A stretch of 50,850 nucleotides of DNA from Deltaproteobacteria bacterium RBG_16_64_85. GTDB lineage: Bacteria > Desulfobacterota > Deferrimicrobia > Deferrimicrobiales > Deferrimicrobiaceae. The number at the start of each line of letters is the position of its first letter. The stretch's first letter is position 1. A model generated the notes under the pieces. It had not been told where the DNA came from, searched no databases, and saw only the letters and a list, made by a program, of their open reading frames with translations. The translations under genes and the position numbers were made by a program. The DNA is taken from NCBI GenBank assembly GCA_001798885.1, contig MGQW01000094.1, forward strand, positions 1-50,850, given 5' to 3'. Below are positions 26,370 to 34,913 of the stretch, in pieces.

Positions 26370-27280
26370 GCCATCCCCCGGAATGCCGCCACGTTCTCCG
26401 GGTGCCTGCACACCAGGAGGTCCGCACCCGCGGCCAGGCAGGCCCAGCCGGTCGCCTCTTCCCACCGGCGGCCGCGGACGACTACGTCCCCCCAGGAGGG
26501 TTCGGAAACCTCCACGGCCTCCCGCGCTTTCCACGCGTCCCCCAGGTGGCACAGCACGGGGAGGGCGAGCATCCCGTCGCCGCCCAACCCCGCCAGCCGG
26601 ATCCGTTCCACGATGGAGAACGTGTATTCGAGCCCGTACCCCAGCCCTCCCGTGAGCGGGTCGATCAGGATTCGCCTGGCCGGGACGCCGATGTCCGACA
26701 GGAGCAGGTTGATCTGCTTGGCCATGTTGATGTCGATCGGGGACCACGACACGACCCCGTGCCCGTACGCCATCGCCGCGCCGCCGACAAGCCGGTAGTT
26801 TTTCTCGTCGGCATACGAGAGGAAGACCGGGCGGGGGGCCGCCTCCGCAACGGCGGGGAACAGCTTTGCATCGATCTCCTCCTCGCCGCACCCGCCCACG
26901 ATCACCGGACAGGGTACCGCGGTGAGAACCTCCCGCAGGATCCTTGCGCCCAGCGAAACCGTTTGTCCTCCGCCGTCGGGGTGGCATCCGGAGAGGGAGA
27001 GGAAGAGAAACTGCGCCCCCCACTCCTCCACGCAGGCTTTCGCGAAGGAGACCGGGTCTTTTTCCCGGTTTTCCACCGCCCGCGCGAGGGAGGGAGGCGG
27101 CTCGCATACCCCGGTACCGACCTCCATCCCGACCGCCGCCCGGTGCGGCCGGTCTCCCTCGGGAACCAACGGGAGGGCGTTTTGTCCGCCGACGGTCACG
27201 GGGGTTCCTCCCGGCGCCGCCGGCAGGGTAACGGAAAGGATCCTCCCCGGATAGCACCGCGCGGCCGACGGGATCGTCAT
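26360..27280 (-). CDS. acsD: Corrinoid iron-sulfur protein, small subunit
   Basis: A 306-residue AcsD with a TIM-barrel fold that pairs with AcsC to hold the corrinoid. Recognisable segments: VTVGGQNALPL at the N-terminus, DPVSFAKACVEEWGAQF, YADEKNYRLVGGAAMAYGHG, SPIDINMAKQINLLL and DPLTGGLGYGLEYTFSI. The ATG at 27280 overlaps the acsB stop (ATGA). No defects. Confidence 0.95.
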   Translation of the reverse strand: MTIPSAARCYPGRILSVTLPAAPGGTPVTVGGQNALPLVPEGDRPHRAAVGMEVGTGVCEPPPSLARAVENREKDPVSFAKACVEEWGAQFLFLSLSGCHPDGGGQTVSLGARILREVLTAVPCPVIVGGCGEEEIDAKLFPAVAEAAPRPVFLSYADEKNYRLVGGAAMAYGHGVVSWSPIDINMAKQINLLLSDIGVPARRILIDPLTGGLGYGLEYTFSIVERIRLAGLGGDGMLALPVLCHLGDAWKAREAVEVSEPSWGDVVVRGRRWEEATGWACLAAGADLLVCRHPENVAAFRGMAWR

Positions 27281-29397
27281 AGGAGCGGCGGCATCGAGAG
27301 GGCCGGGTGCCCGACTTTCCTCAAGTACTCGACCAGCCGGTCGGGAGTGCTCGCAATCGTCTCGTCGGCGATCTTGTCGACCAGGTCCGGCATCCCGATC
27401 TCGGCGGCCCGGACCCGCAGGTCCGTCCCGAGCTGCTCCTTCATCTCCTTCGTCATCCACACGAGGCGGGGGAGCCCCCCCTCGGCGCCCAGGAACTTCC
27501 TGCTGAGAAGGTAATGCTTCCCCACGCCCATGAAGCCGGGGGTCTGGATGCCTCCACCGACCGAGCCGGCAAGCGTCGAGAACCCCATGCCGCACGGCGT
27601 CCCGGCGCCCGCGAACTCGCGGTTGACCACCATCACGCCGTTGGCCTCGGGGATCACCGCCAGGATGCACTCGAAGCATCCGCAGGAGGTCATCGGGGCG
27701 TCCATGATCGAGTAGAGGTTGAAGCCGGGGACGGTGTTGCGGGAATGCTCGCGGACGAACGCGTTCACGCCGTCCCACGCCCCCTTGACGGGGTCGAGCG
27801 AGGCGCCCTTCTTGACCGGCTGGTTCGGGCCGGTCGGAGTGATCTCGTAGCCGGCTTTCCCGTCGAGCCAGTTGATGGCCCCGCACAGGCCCAGGCGTTC
27901 CGGAGCGACGATGCAGACGTGGTTGGGGGCGAACGACTGGCACAGCGTGCAGGAGTAGAACTCCTCCACGGCGTCGTCGGTCAGCGTCTGCGCCCGCGCG
28001 TCGCGCTCGGCGTAGACCGTCTTGGCGAACGCCAGCCCCTTCCGGACATCCCCCTCCCCGGTGGAAATCGACACGGATACCCTGTCGACAATGTTCTCGA
28101 AATCGGCGTGCAATTTGGCGTAGAGCATCCTCCCCAGGTCCGTCAGCGTAAACCCCTTGGCAACCGCCTCGCCGGACACGCGGATCCACGTGGTGTCCCG
28201 CTGGGCCACGTGCATCGTCCCCTCCCCGTAGTTGACGATGCGGTGGATCCGCCGCTCCAACACCGACTCGAAGTCCTTCTGCATCCGGTTCCCCGCGACC
28301 GTGACCACGATCCCCAAGGGGAGCGTCCCGCCCTTCGGGATGTCAGCGATGTCCGGGCCGGTGACCGTGATCTCCCGGTCCCGCACCTCCGAGAGTGGCG
28401 CAGAGACGACCAGTTCATACGCGGTGGAGCGCCCGCCGCCGAACTCGGCGTGGGTGTCCGACTTCCGGATCCGCTCCCCTTCGTAGGCCGGTCCGAACGC
28501 GATCGGGATCGGGACCTTGACGATCTTGACTTTGATCCCCCGGGCTTCCATCCCGGTTCTGACCATCTCCTCGCCGGCGGGACGTCGGAAGAGGACACCG
28601 GGGATCTCCGGGACATTCTGGTCCGAGAGCACCGGAAACCCCGCCTTGATCGCCCCGGCGGCCACCGCCAGCGCGATCTCGTCCAGGGGCCCCAGCGCGC
28701 AGACGAACGCCTTGACCCGGTGGCCCAGGTAGTTGTACATCGCGGCGGTCTGCCCGCGCCCGAGGCCGCCGAAGGTCAAGCCCGCCCGCACCGCAAAGTT
28801 GACGGCGTGGATGACCGCGGGGAGCGGGCCCAGCGGGAACGTCCTGAAGTCGTCGCCCAACTTCACCCCGGCCAGGTTCATCTGCGAGACCACGTCTCCG
28901 GCCAGGAAAACGAGGAGGCCGATCTCCTGGAACTGGCGGATCATGGCCGCCGCGGCCGCAGGGTCCGTTGCCCTTCCGATGACCACCGCGACCCCCGGAA
29001 CGGAGCCGTCGACCATGAAGATGCCGAGCCTGCGCAGGATCGAGTCGGGGATGAACCCCACCGAAGGCGGCGGAAACGGGTTGCCGTCCTTGTGGGAGAG
29101 CGCCCCCAGCACCTCCGCGGAGAGGAGCGTGGCCGCTCCGGCGTCGAGCGCATTCTCCAGCGTGGGGGGATTCCGGAGGAGCCCCTCCGCCAGGCCGAGG
29201 AGCTTTTCGGCGCCGCCGAGGGTCGTGACGTTCAGGTCCGTCAGGCCGAAGGCGACCGGCAGTTCGTACGCCGTGTCGGGATACCCAATGGGAGCGTCCG
29301 CGCCCCGCCGGGCGAGGTGGTAGGAAAGGGAAGCCCGGGCCAGGGAGAGAACGCTTCTTGCCCCCCGTATGCAGGAAGAATAAAGCGGCTCGGTCAT
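27277..29397 (-). CDS. acsB: Acetyl-CoA synthase (CODH/ACS subunit AcsB)
   Basis: A 706-residue acetyl-CoA synthase that makes or cleaves acetyl-CoA from a methyl group, CO and CoA at a nickel-iron-sulfur A-cluster. The six A-cluster cysteines are Cys483, 486, 495, 505 (SCTLCQSFAPNHVC ... LGLC) and Cys572, 574 (MTSCGCFEC). Their spacing is identical to the Moorella enzyme (506, 509, 518, 528, 595, 597) with a constant offset of 23. The ATG at 29397 follows AAGGAG; an in-frame upstream start has no ribosome site. It is the first gene of a seven-gene operon. No acsA (CO dehydrogenase) gene is next to it, although CO made by that enzyme normally feeds AcsB. Confidence 0.97.
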   Translation of the reverse strand: MTEPLYSSCIRGARSVLSLARASLSYHLARRGADAPIGYPDTAYELPVAFGLTDLNVTTLGGAEKLLGLAEGLLRNPPTLENALDAGAATLLSAEVLGALSHKDGNPFPPPSVGFIPDSILRRLGIFMVDGSVPGVAVVIGRATDPAAAAAMIRQFQEIGLLVFLAGDVVSQMNLAGVKLGDDFRTFPLGPLPAVIHAVNFAVRAGLTFGGLGRGQTAAMYNYLGHRVKAFVCALGPLDEIALAVAAGAIKAGFPVLSDQNVPEIPGVLFRRPAGEEMVRTGMEARGIKVKIVKVPIPIAFGPAYEGERIRKSDTHAEFGGGRSTAYELVVSAPLSEVRDREITVTGPDIADIPKGGTLPLGIVVTVAGNRMQKDFESVLERRIHRIVNYGEGTMHVAQRDTTWIRVSGEAVAKGFTLTDLGRMLYAKLHADFENIVDRVSVSISTGEGDVRKGLAFAKTVYAERDARAQTLTDDAVEEFYSCTLCQSFAPNHVCIVAPERLGLCGAINWLDGKAGYEITPTGPNQPVKKGASLDPVKGAWDGVNAFVREHSRNTVPGFNLYSIMDAPMTSCGCFECILAVIPEANGVMVVNREFAGAGTPCGMGFSTLAGSVGGGIQTPGFMGVGKHYLLSRKFLGAEGGLPRLVWMTKEMKEQLGTDLRVRAAEIGMPDLVDKIADETIASTPDRLVEYLRKVGHPALSMPPLL

Positions 29398-29442
29398 CGC
29401 GGGCTCCTTGTGGGGAGAGGAAGAAAAATTGGTTGTTGGAAA

Positions 29443-29471
29443 ATTGTAATGCAAGTGATTCTCGCAATCCA
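29443..29471 (-). promoter_or_regulatory. Possible sigma-70 promoter of the acs operon
   Basis: On the minus strand, TGGATT (29471-29466) and TACAAT (29448-29443) are separated by 17 bp, with the acsB ATG 45 bp further on. The -10 matches 5 of 6 bases and the -35 is weak. Confidence 0.3.
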
Positions 29472-29714
29472 TGGGAATTCGGGCCGCGGATCGTTTTCCG
29501 TGCGCCTGAGCCGGCTCCGAAAGAGAGAATGCGCGGTCGACACCGCATTCTCGGCCCGGAATGTCGTCCGTCGGAAAGCGGGGCCATCCCGGGAGCGGCA
29601 AAGTCCTTACCCTTGTGCGCAACATGCATGTAATGTCGTGTTTATGACATTTATGTCTTTCCTGGTCCGGGAAAGGAATCGGGTAACCGCTGGAAATCCA
29701 ACGGGTTCACGAGA

Positions 29715-29730
29715 TGGCACGGTCGTTGCC
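29715..29730 (+). promoter_or_regulatory. Sigma-54 (-24/-12) promoter of amt
   Basis: TGGCACG-GTCG-TTGCC matches the sigma-54 consensus TGGCACG-N4-TTGCW at every fixed base except the final W. It lies 51 bp before the amt ATG. This is the classic arrangement for nitrogen-regulated ammonium transporters that respond to NtrC. Confidence 0.85.
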
Positions 29731-29780
29731 CGTTCATGGTATGTCGGCACCCATCCCTTTCCGCCAAGGAGGAAATCCGA

Positions 29781-31001
29781 ATGAACACCGGCGACACGGC
29801 ATGGCTGCTCGTATCGGCGGCCCTGGTCATGCTCATGACTCCCGGGCTGGCGCTCTTCTACGGCGGGATGGTCCGCAGGAAGAACATCCTCGGCACGATC
29901 ATGCAGTCCTTCATCATCATCGGCCTGATCAGCGTGGAGTGGATCCTCGTCGGCTACAGCTTCTCCTTCGGGCCGGATCGCTGGGGGATCATCGGCGACC
30001 TCTCCTGGTTCGCCCTGAACGGCGTCGGGCTGACCCCCTTCAAGGAATATGCGGCAACCGTTCCGCACCAGGCGTTCATGATCTACCAGATGATGTTCGC
30101 AGTGATCACCCCGGCCCTGATCACGGGGGCGTTCGCTGAGCGATTCAAATTTTCCACCTTCCTCGTGTTCACTCTCCTATGGGCGCTGCTGGTCTACAAT
30201 CCCATCGCGCACTGGGTGTGGGGGATCGGGGGATGGATCCGAAATCTGGGAGCGCTGGACTTTGCCGGAGGCACGGTCGTCCATATCACCTCCGGGGTCA
30301 GCGCCCTCGCCGCGGCGCTCGTCGTCGGGAAGCGGAAGGGATTCGGCATCGATAACATGGCGCCGCACAACCTTCCCATGACGGTGCTCGGTGCAGCGAT
30401 CCTATGGTTCGGCTGGTTCGGCTTCAATGCCGGGAGCGCCCTTGCGGCAGGGGACCTGTCGACCAGCGCGTTCGTCAATACCCATGCGGCGGCGGCCATG
30501 GCGACGCTTTCCTGGGTATTTACCGAGTGGATCCACCGCGGCAAACCGACGGTGCTCGGGGCCGCCTCCGGGTGTGTCGCCGGGCTGGTCGCGATTACAC
30601 CCGCTGCGGGGTTCGTGCAGCCGATCGGAGGCCTGATCATCGGACTGGCGGCGGGCGCCCTCTGCTACGGCGCCGTGATGCTGAAGGGGAAATTCGGGTA
30701 CGACGATTCACTGGATGTCGTCGGCGTGCATTGCGTCGGCGGTACCCTCGGGGCACTGGCCACCGGGGTGTTCGCCACGACGGCGGTCAATGCCGGGGGC
30801 GCAAACGGCTTGCTGTACGGCAATCCCAAGCTGCTCGCCATCCAGGCAGTGGCGGTCGTCGTGTCCCTCGTGTATTCCTTCGCGGTCACCTTCCTCCTGC
30901 TGAAGGTCCTCGACAAGATCATGGGGCTGCGGGTCGCGAAGGAGGACGAAATCCAGGGACTCGACCTTTCGTTGCACGGGGAGTCCGGGTACAACTTTTA
31001 A
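29781..31001 (+). CDS. amt: Ammonium transporter
   Basis: A 406-residue Amt/MEP/Rh channel with eleven predicted membrane helices. Signature segments are MTPGLALFYGGMVRRKN near the N-terminus, FAGGTVVHITSGVSAL, WFGWFGFNAGS and DDSLDVVGVHCVGG, which carries the second pore histidine. ATG at 29781 follows AAGGAGG. It is preceded by a sigma-54 promoter and followed by a strong terminator, so it is a single-gene unit. The usual partner glnK/glnB is not adjacent. Confidence 0.96.
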   Translation: MNTGDTAWLLVSAALVMLMTPGLALFYGGMVRRKNILGTIMQSFIIIGLISVEWILVGYSFSFGPDRWGIIGDLSWFALNGVGLTPFKEYAATVPHQAFMIYQMMFAVITPALITGAFAERFKFSTFLVFTLLWALLVYNPIAHWVWGIGGWIRNLGALDFAGGTVVHITSGVSALAAALVVGKRKGFGIDNMAPHNLPMTVLGAAILWFGWFGFNAGSALAAGDLSTSAFVNTHAAAAMATLSWVFTEWIHRGKPTVLGAASGCVAGLVAITPAAGFVQPIGGLIIGLAAGALCYGAVMLKGKFGYDDSLDVVGVHCVGGTLGALATGVFATTAVNAGGANGLLYGNPKLLAIQAVAVVVSLVYSFAVTFLLLKVLDKIMGLRVAKEDEIQGLDLSLHGESGYNF

Positions 31002-31315
31002 CCAACGCGCGCCGATGCTCGTCGCGGTTCCTCCGGTGAGGTGATGGGGCCGACCACGCCTTTCGGAGGAGGGACGCCGGGGACCTGACCCGGCGTCCCC
31101 GGTTTTTGTGAACATCAGGGAAAATCCCCGCGGGAGGATCTTCCTCCTTTGCATACTATGGACGACACATAGCGGGACACCGGCGAACTCTTCCATCCCC
31201 TGCTTCGCGAAAGCGTCTCTTCATTTTTCAGAATTCTCCATGACGGTCGCGCCTCCTTCATTACCAAGGGGAAAGGATCGGGGTTCCCCTGGCCGGTGCA
31301 GGCAAGGAACCCTTT
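31002..31315. other. 314-bp intergenic region after amt
   Basis: It contains the amt terminator (31071-31107). The remaining 200 bp upstream of the deacetylase gene shows no gene or repeat; a short stem GGGGAA...TTCCCC lies near 31270-31290. No clear promoter could be picked. Confidence 0.4.
31071..31107 (+). terminator. Rho-independent terminator of amt
   Basis: GGGACGCCGGG (31071-31081) pairs perfectly with CCCGGCGTCCC (31089-31099) across a 7-base loop, followed by CGG and TTTTT. It is 70 bp after the amt stop. Confidence 0.9.
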
Positions 31316-32152
31316 GTGCTATCTTTAAGCTCTCACAGCATCGAAGAAACCCGGAGAGGATTCCCGGAATTGAAGCGAAGGATCCTGCTCCTCCTGGCGC
31401 ATCCCGACGACGAGACGTTCGGACCGGGGGGAACCATCGCAAAATATTCGAGCGAGGGGGTCGACGCGTACCTCGCGACGGCGACGAAGGGGCAGGCCGG
31501 AATGGTCGGAGAGCCGCCCGTCACCGACCGGGAGCACCTGGGAGAGGTCCGCGCCGCGGAGCTTCTCTGCGCCGCCGGGATCCTCGGGATCCGGAAAGTC
31601 GTTTTCCTCGGGTTCCTGGACGGACAGCTCCTCCACACTCCGCGTTCGCTGCTCGTCGAGAAGGCGGTCGAGCAGATCCGCTGGATCCGCCCCCACGTCC
31701 TTATCGGCTTCGGGCCGGAAGGGATTTCCCGGCACCCCGACCACATCGTGATGTCGGAGGTGGCCCGGGAGGCGTTCGACGCCGCGGCGGACCCGTTGCG
31801 GTTCCCCCACCAGCTGGTCGACGGCGTCGCCCCGTGGATGCCGTTCAAGCTGTACCAGTTCGAGATCGCGCAGGAAATCCTGGATGCGTGGAACGTCCCG
31901 CTGGCGGGGGTGCCGAAGGAAAAACTCACCACGTTCGTGGACACTTCGGCCTACGTCGAGAGAAAAGTCGAGGCGTTTTCCTGCCACCGGACGCAAGGCC
32001 GGGATTCCGAACGGATCCTCTCCAGGGAAGGGTACCGGGAGTTCGCCCGAATGGAAACCTACGTACTGGCGAAAACGCGGCTTTCCCGGGTGAACCTGCC
32101 GGAGAGCGACCTGTTCGAGGGAATCCCGGACGAGGAGACACGAGACCGATGA
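31316..32152 (+). CDS. PIG-L/LmbE family deacetylase
   Basis: 278 residues. The zinc-binding motif AHPDDE appears early (LLLLAHPDDETFGPGG) and the second motif GISRHPDHI supplies further ligands. Family members remove acetyl groups from N-acetylglucosamine-containing substrates, such as mycothiol or bacillithiol precursors; the actual substrate is unknown. GTG at 31316 with AAGGAA 7 bp upstream is used. A TTG at 31370 with GGAGAGG before it would place the conserved core at the exact N-terminus and is a real alternative. Its stop overlaps the start of the YchF-like gene (ATGA), so the pair is co-translated. Confidence 0.88.
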   Translation: MLSLSSHSIEETRRGFPELKRRILLLLAHPDDETFGPGGTIAKYSSEGVDAYLATATKGQAGMVGEPPVTDREHLGEVRAAELLCAAGILGIRKVVFLGFLDGQLLHTPRSLLVEKAVEQIRWIRPHVLIGFGPEGISRHPDHIVMSEVAREAFDAAADPLRFPHQLVDGVAPWMPFKLYQFEIAQEILDAWNVPLAGVPKEKLTTFVDTSAYVERKVEAFSCHRTQGRDSERILSREGYREFARMETYVLAKTRLSRVNLPESDLFEGIPDEETRDR

Positions 32153-33189
32153 GGGTCGGAATCTTCGGGAAAGCCGGCACCGGCAAGAGCACGCTCTTCC
32201 GCGCCCTGCCCGGAGGGGGAGACACCTCCGTGAAAGGCCCGTCGGCCGGGATTTGCACGATCCGCGTACCCGATGAGCGGGTGGACCGGCTGGCGGACAT
32301 TTTCCGGCTCAAAAAAGCGACCCACGTATCCATTACGTTCGAGGACATCGACGTGAAGGAGGACGAGTTGCTCTCCCCCGAAACCTTGGTGAGGATCAAA
32401 GGGGCGGAGGTCCTAGCCATCGTCCTTAGAGGGTTCTCGGACGATTTCCACCCGGCGCCTCCGGAGGGGCTCAATCCCGTCAAGGGATTCCGGGCGATCG
32501 AGTCGGAGTTGACGCTGTCCGATTACCTGATCGCGCAGAAGCGGATCGAGCGGATGACGAAGGAGGCGCGCCGGGACATCGAATGGACGACCCTTCACAA
32601 GGCGATCGCCTCCCTCGAAAGGGAGGTTCCTCTCCGCAAAGTGGTTTTCTCGGGCGAGGAGCTCCGCATCCTCTCGGGATTCCGGTTCGTCAGCCGGGTC
32701 CCGTTGCTCCTGGTGCTGAATGTGGGGGAGGGAGACCTTGCCGGAGAGCCGTACCCGGAGCTGAACTCCGTCGCACGGGATCGAGAGATCCCCCTCGTGC
32801 GCCTCTCGGCCAAGATCGAGGAGGAGATCTCCCAGCTATCCCAAGCCGAACAGGCCGATTTCCTGAAGGAAATGGGAATCGTGCGCGGCGCACGCGAGAA
32901 GCTGGTCCGGGGGGCTTTCGATGCCATGGACCACATCTGCTTCCTGACGGTGGGGGAGGACGAGGTCCGCGCCTGGAACATCCGGCGGGGCGCCACGGCC
33001 CTCATGGCGGCGGGAAGAATCCATTCCGACCTGGAGAAAGGGTTCATCCGGGCGGAAGTCATCGGATTTGAGGACTTTCTTCGGTGCGGGACAATGGCGA
33101 AGGCGAGAGCCGAGGGGAAGTTGAAGCTGGAAGGAAAGGAGTACGTCCTCCGGGACGGGGATATTTTCCAGGTCCGCTTCAATGTTTGA
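32149..33189 (+). CDS. Divergent YchF/OLA1-like P-loop NTPase
   Basis: 346 residues with the architecture of YchF: P-loop domain, helical insert, and C-terminal TGS-like (DUF933) domain. Walker A is GKAGTGKST, the base-recognition motif is NVGE (YchF has NxxE rather than NKxD, giving ATP preference), and the C-terminal segment RAWNIRRGATALMAAGRIH is clearly YchF-like. The switch II DxxG motif expected after the beta-3 strand is missing: the sequence runs ITFEDIDVKEDELL, and the loop is shortened. This suggests a paralogue with altered hydrolysis rather than the housekeeping YchF, which should be encoded elsewhere. Coupled to the upstream deacetylase gene. Confidence 0.88.
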   Translation: MRVGIFGKAGTGKSTLFRALPGGGDTSVKGPSAGICTIRVPDERVDRLADIFRLKKATHVSITFEDIDVKEDELLSPETLVRIKGAEVLAIVLRGFSDDFHPAPPEGLNPVKGFRAIESELTLSDYLIAQKRIERMTKEARRDIEWTTLHKAIASLEREVPLRKVVFSGEELRILSGFRFVSRVPLLLVLNVGEGDLAGEPYPELNSVARDREIPLVRLSAKIEEEISQLSQAEQADFLKEMGIVRGAREKLVRGAFDAMDHICFLTVGEDEVRAWNIRRGATALMAAGRIHSDLEKGFIRAEVIGFEDFLRCGTMAKARAEGKLKLEGKEYVLRDGDIFQVRFNV

Positions 33190-33255
33190 AAACGTCGAAA
33201 TCCCACCGAAGAAATAAGATTAAATATTATCCCCTTGTTGCCGAAGAGTATCATC

Positions 33256-34371
33256 GTGAATCTTATGCCGCTGACAGGACATCGCTCCTACCATGCAAAC
33301 GGTAACGGGAAGGCGGTCCTCGTCGTCGACGACGAGGAGTCCATCCGAACGATTGTCAGAGAACGCCTTGAAATTGAAGGATATTCGGTAGGGGAAGCAA
33401 TCAACGGGAAGGACGCGCTGGCCAAGCTGGCCGCCGGGGGCTACTCCGTCCTCCTTACCGATATCCGGATGCCGGAGATGGATGGTATCACCCTCCTCCG
33501 GGAGTCGACGTCGAGGTTCCCCGACATCGCGGGCATCGTGATGTCGGCCCACTCGGAACTCGACACCGCGGTGGCCGCAATCAAGATCGGGGCCTGCGAT
33601 TACATCACCAAGCCGTTCAATTTCGACGTCCTGCTCATCACGATCGAGAATGCCATACGGAAAAAAGCCCTCGAGCAAGAGATCCAGGATTACCAGGCGA
33701 ACCTGGAGAAGAAGGTCAAGGAGCAGACCGACCTCATCAACTCCATGTACGTCCGGTCGATCGACGCCCTGATCAAGGCCCTGGAAGCCAAGGATCTCTA
33801 TACGCGGGGCCACTCCCAGCGGGTAACCATGTATTCCGTGGCCATCGGGAAGGCGATGCATCTCCAGCAGGAGAAGATCGAGCTCCTCCGCCAGGCCACG
33901 GTGCTCCACGATCTGGGGAAGATCGGAGTCCGCGAGGTGATCCTCAACAAGCCGGGAAGACTGACGGACGAGGAGTTCAGGGAGATCACCCTGCACCCCG
34001 AGGTGGCAACCCGGATCCTTCAGCCCATCCCGTTCTTCCGGCCCCTTCTCCCGATGGTCCTGCATCACCACGAGCGTTTCGACGGGAGAGGATATCCCGC
34101 CGGTCTCGCGGGGGGCGATATCCCGGTGGAATCGCGCATCATGGCGGTCGCCGATACGTTCGACGCCATGACCTCCACCCGCGCCTATCGGCAGGCGCTC
34201 TCGCTGGAGGCCGCGAACAAGGAGATCCTCCGCTGCTCCGGGACCCAGTTCGACCCCGAGATCGTCCCCGTCTTCATCGGGGTGCAGGGGAGGATCGAGA
34301 TCCTTGGGGACATCCACGACCTGATCATGCCCGATGCCTGCGTGGACTCCATTTTCGCCCCATCGGGCTGA
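33256..34371 (+). CDS. Response regulator with HD-GYP domain (c-di-GMP phosphodiesterase)
   Basis: 371 residues. The receiver domain (about 20-135) has phospho-acceptor Asp69 (LLTDIRMPEMDG). A coiled-coil linker (about 150-180) leads to an HD-GYP domain with His218-Asp219 (VLHDLGKIG), the HHHERFDGRGYP motif and VADTFDAMTS. HD-GYP proteins degrade cyclic di-GMP to GMP; all metal ligands appear present, so it should be active. GTG at 33256 with GAAGAG upstream is preferred; TTG 33235 and ATG 33265 are possible. The partner kinase is not adjacent. The stop overlaps the AMMECR1 gene start (TGATG). Confidence 0.93.
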   Translation: MNLMPLTGHRSYHANGNGKAVLVVDDEESIRTIVRERLEIEGYSVGEAINGKDALAKLAAGGYSVLLTDIRMPEMDGITLLRESTSRFPDIAGIVMSAHSELDTAVAAIKIGACDYITKPFNFDVLLITIENAIRKKALEQEIQDYQANLEKKVKEQTDLINSMYVRSIDALIKALEAKDLYTRGHSQRVTMYSVAIGKAMHLQQEKIELLRQATVLHDLGKIGVREVILNKPGRLTDEEFREITLHPEVATRILQPIPFFRPLLPMVLHHHERFDGRGYPAGLAGGDIPVESRIMAVADTFDAMTSTRAYRQALSLEAANKEILRCSGTQFDPEIVPVFIGVQGRIEILGDIHDLIMPDACVDSIFAPSG

Positions 34372-34913
34372 TGCCGCCCTACCTGACGAAAGAGGAGCGC
34401 ATGGAGTTGCTGGCGATCGCCCGCCGTACCGCGTCGTCGTTTGTCCGGAAAGGGGAGGTGCCGGAGGAGGCTCCCGCCTCTCCCAAGCTGTCCGCGCCGG
34501 GAGCGGCATTCGTGACACTCAAGCAGAAAGGGCATCTTCGAGGGTGCATCGGGTATACCTTCGCTGTGGCCCCCCTGTACCGGACGATCCAGGAGTGCGT
34601 CGTGGCGGCGGCGACGGAGGATCCGCGTTTTCCCCCGGTGGGGCCTTCCGAAATCGACTCGGTCAACATTGAGATTTCCGTCCTCACTCCCCTGGTTCCG
34701 GCCCGGCCGGAGGAGGTCGAAGTGGGCGTCCATGGCCTGATGATCCGGAAGGGGGAGCGCCGCGGCCTTCTCCTGCCGCAGGTGGCCACGGAGTGCGGGT
34801 GGGACCGCCAGGCATTCCTTTCCAACGTGTGCCGGAAGGCGGGTCTTCCTCCCGACGAGTGGAGGGAGGGGGCTGAGCTGTATGCCTTCACCGCCGAGGT
34901 GTTCGGGGAATAG
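34371..34913 (+). CDS. AMMECR1 domain protein
   Basis: 180 residues of the AMMECR1 family (conserved from archaea to humans), with the hallmark LRGCIGYTFAV and the PRFPPV and LLLPQVATECGWDRQAFL segments. In bacteria it is often fused to or next to Memo-like proteins or radical SAM enzymes (AmmeMemoRadiSam), neither of which is here. Its biochemical role is not settled. It shares one base with the HD-GYP gene stop, indicating coupled translation. Confidence 0.9.
   Translation: MPPYLTKEERMELLAIARRTASSFVRKGEVPEEAPASPKLSAPGAAFVTLKQKGHLRGCIGYTFAVAPLYRTIQECVVAAATEDPRFPPVGPSEIDSVNIEISVLTPLVPARPEEVEVGVHGLMIRKGERRGLLLPQVATECGWDRQAFLSNVCRKAGLPPDEWREGAELYAFTAEVFGE

Larger units (their letters stand above)
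29398..29780. other. 383-bp divergent regulatory region between acsB and amt
   Basis: No credible gene. On the amt side it holds a consensus sigma-54 promoter (29715-29730). On the acsB side a possible sigma-70 promoter reads TGGATT-17 bp-TACAAT on the minus strand (29471-29443). Several small palindromes lie between: CATTC...GAATG around 29545-29560, ACATGCATGT around 29622-29631, and ATGTC-N8-GACAT at 29633-29650. The last is 65-80 bp upstream of the sigma-54 promoter, where an enhancer site would be expected, but it does not match the NtrC consensus. Confidence 0.5.

Noticed and set aside
27307-29784. 825-codon plus-strand open frame opposite acsB
   Set aside because: Shadow of acsB, whose A-cluster cysteines are all intact on the minus strand; no conserved motif in the plus-strand product.
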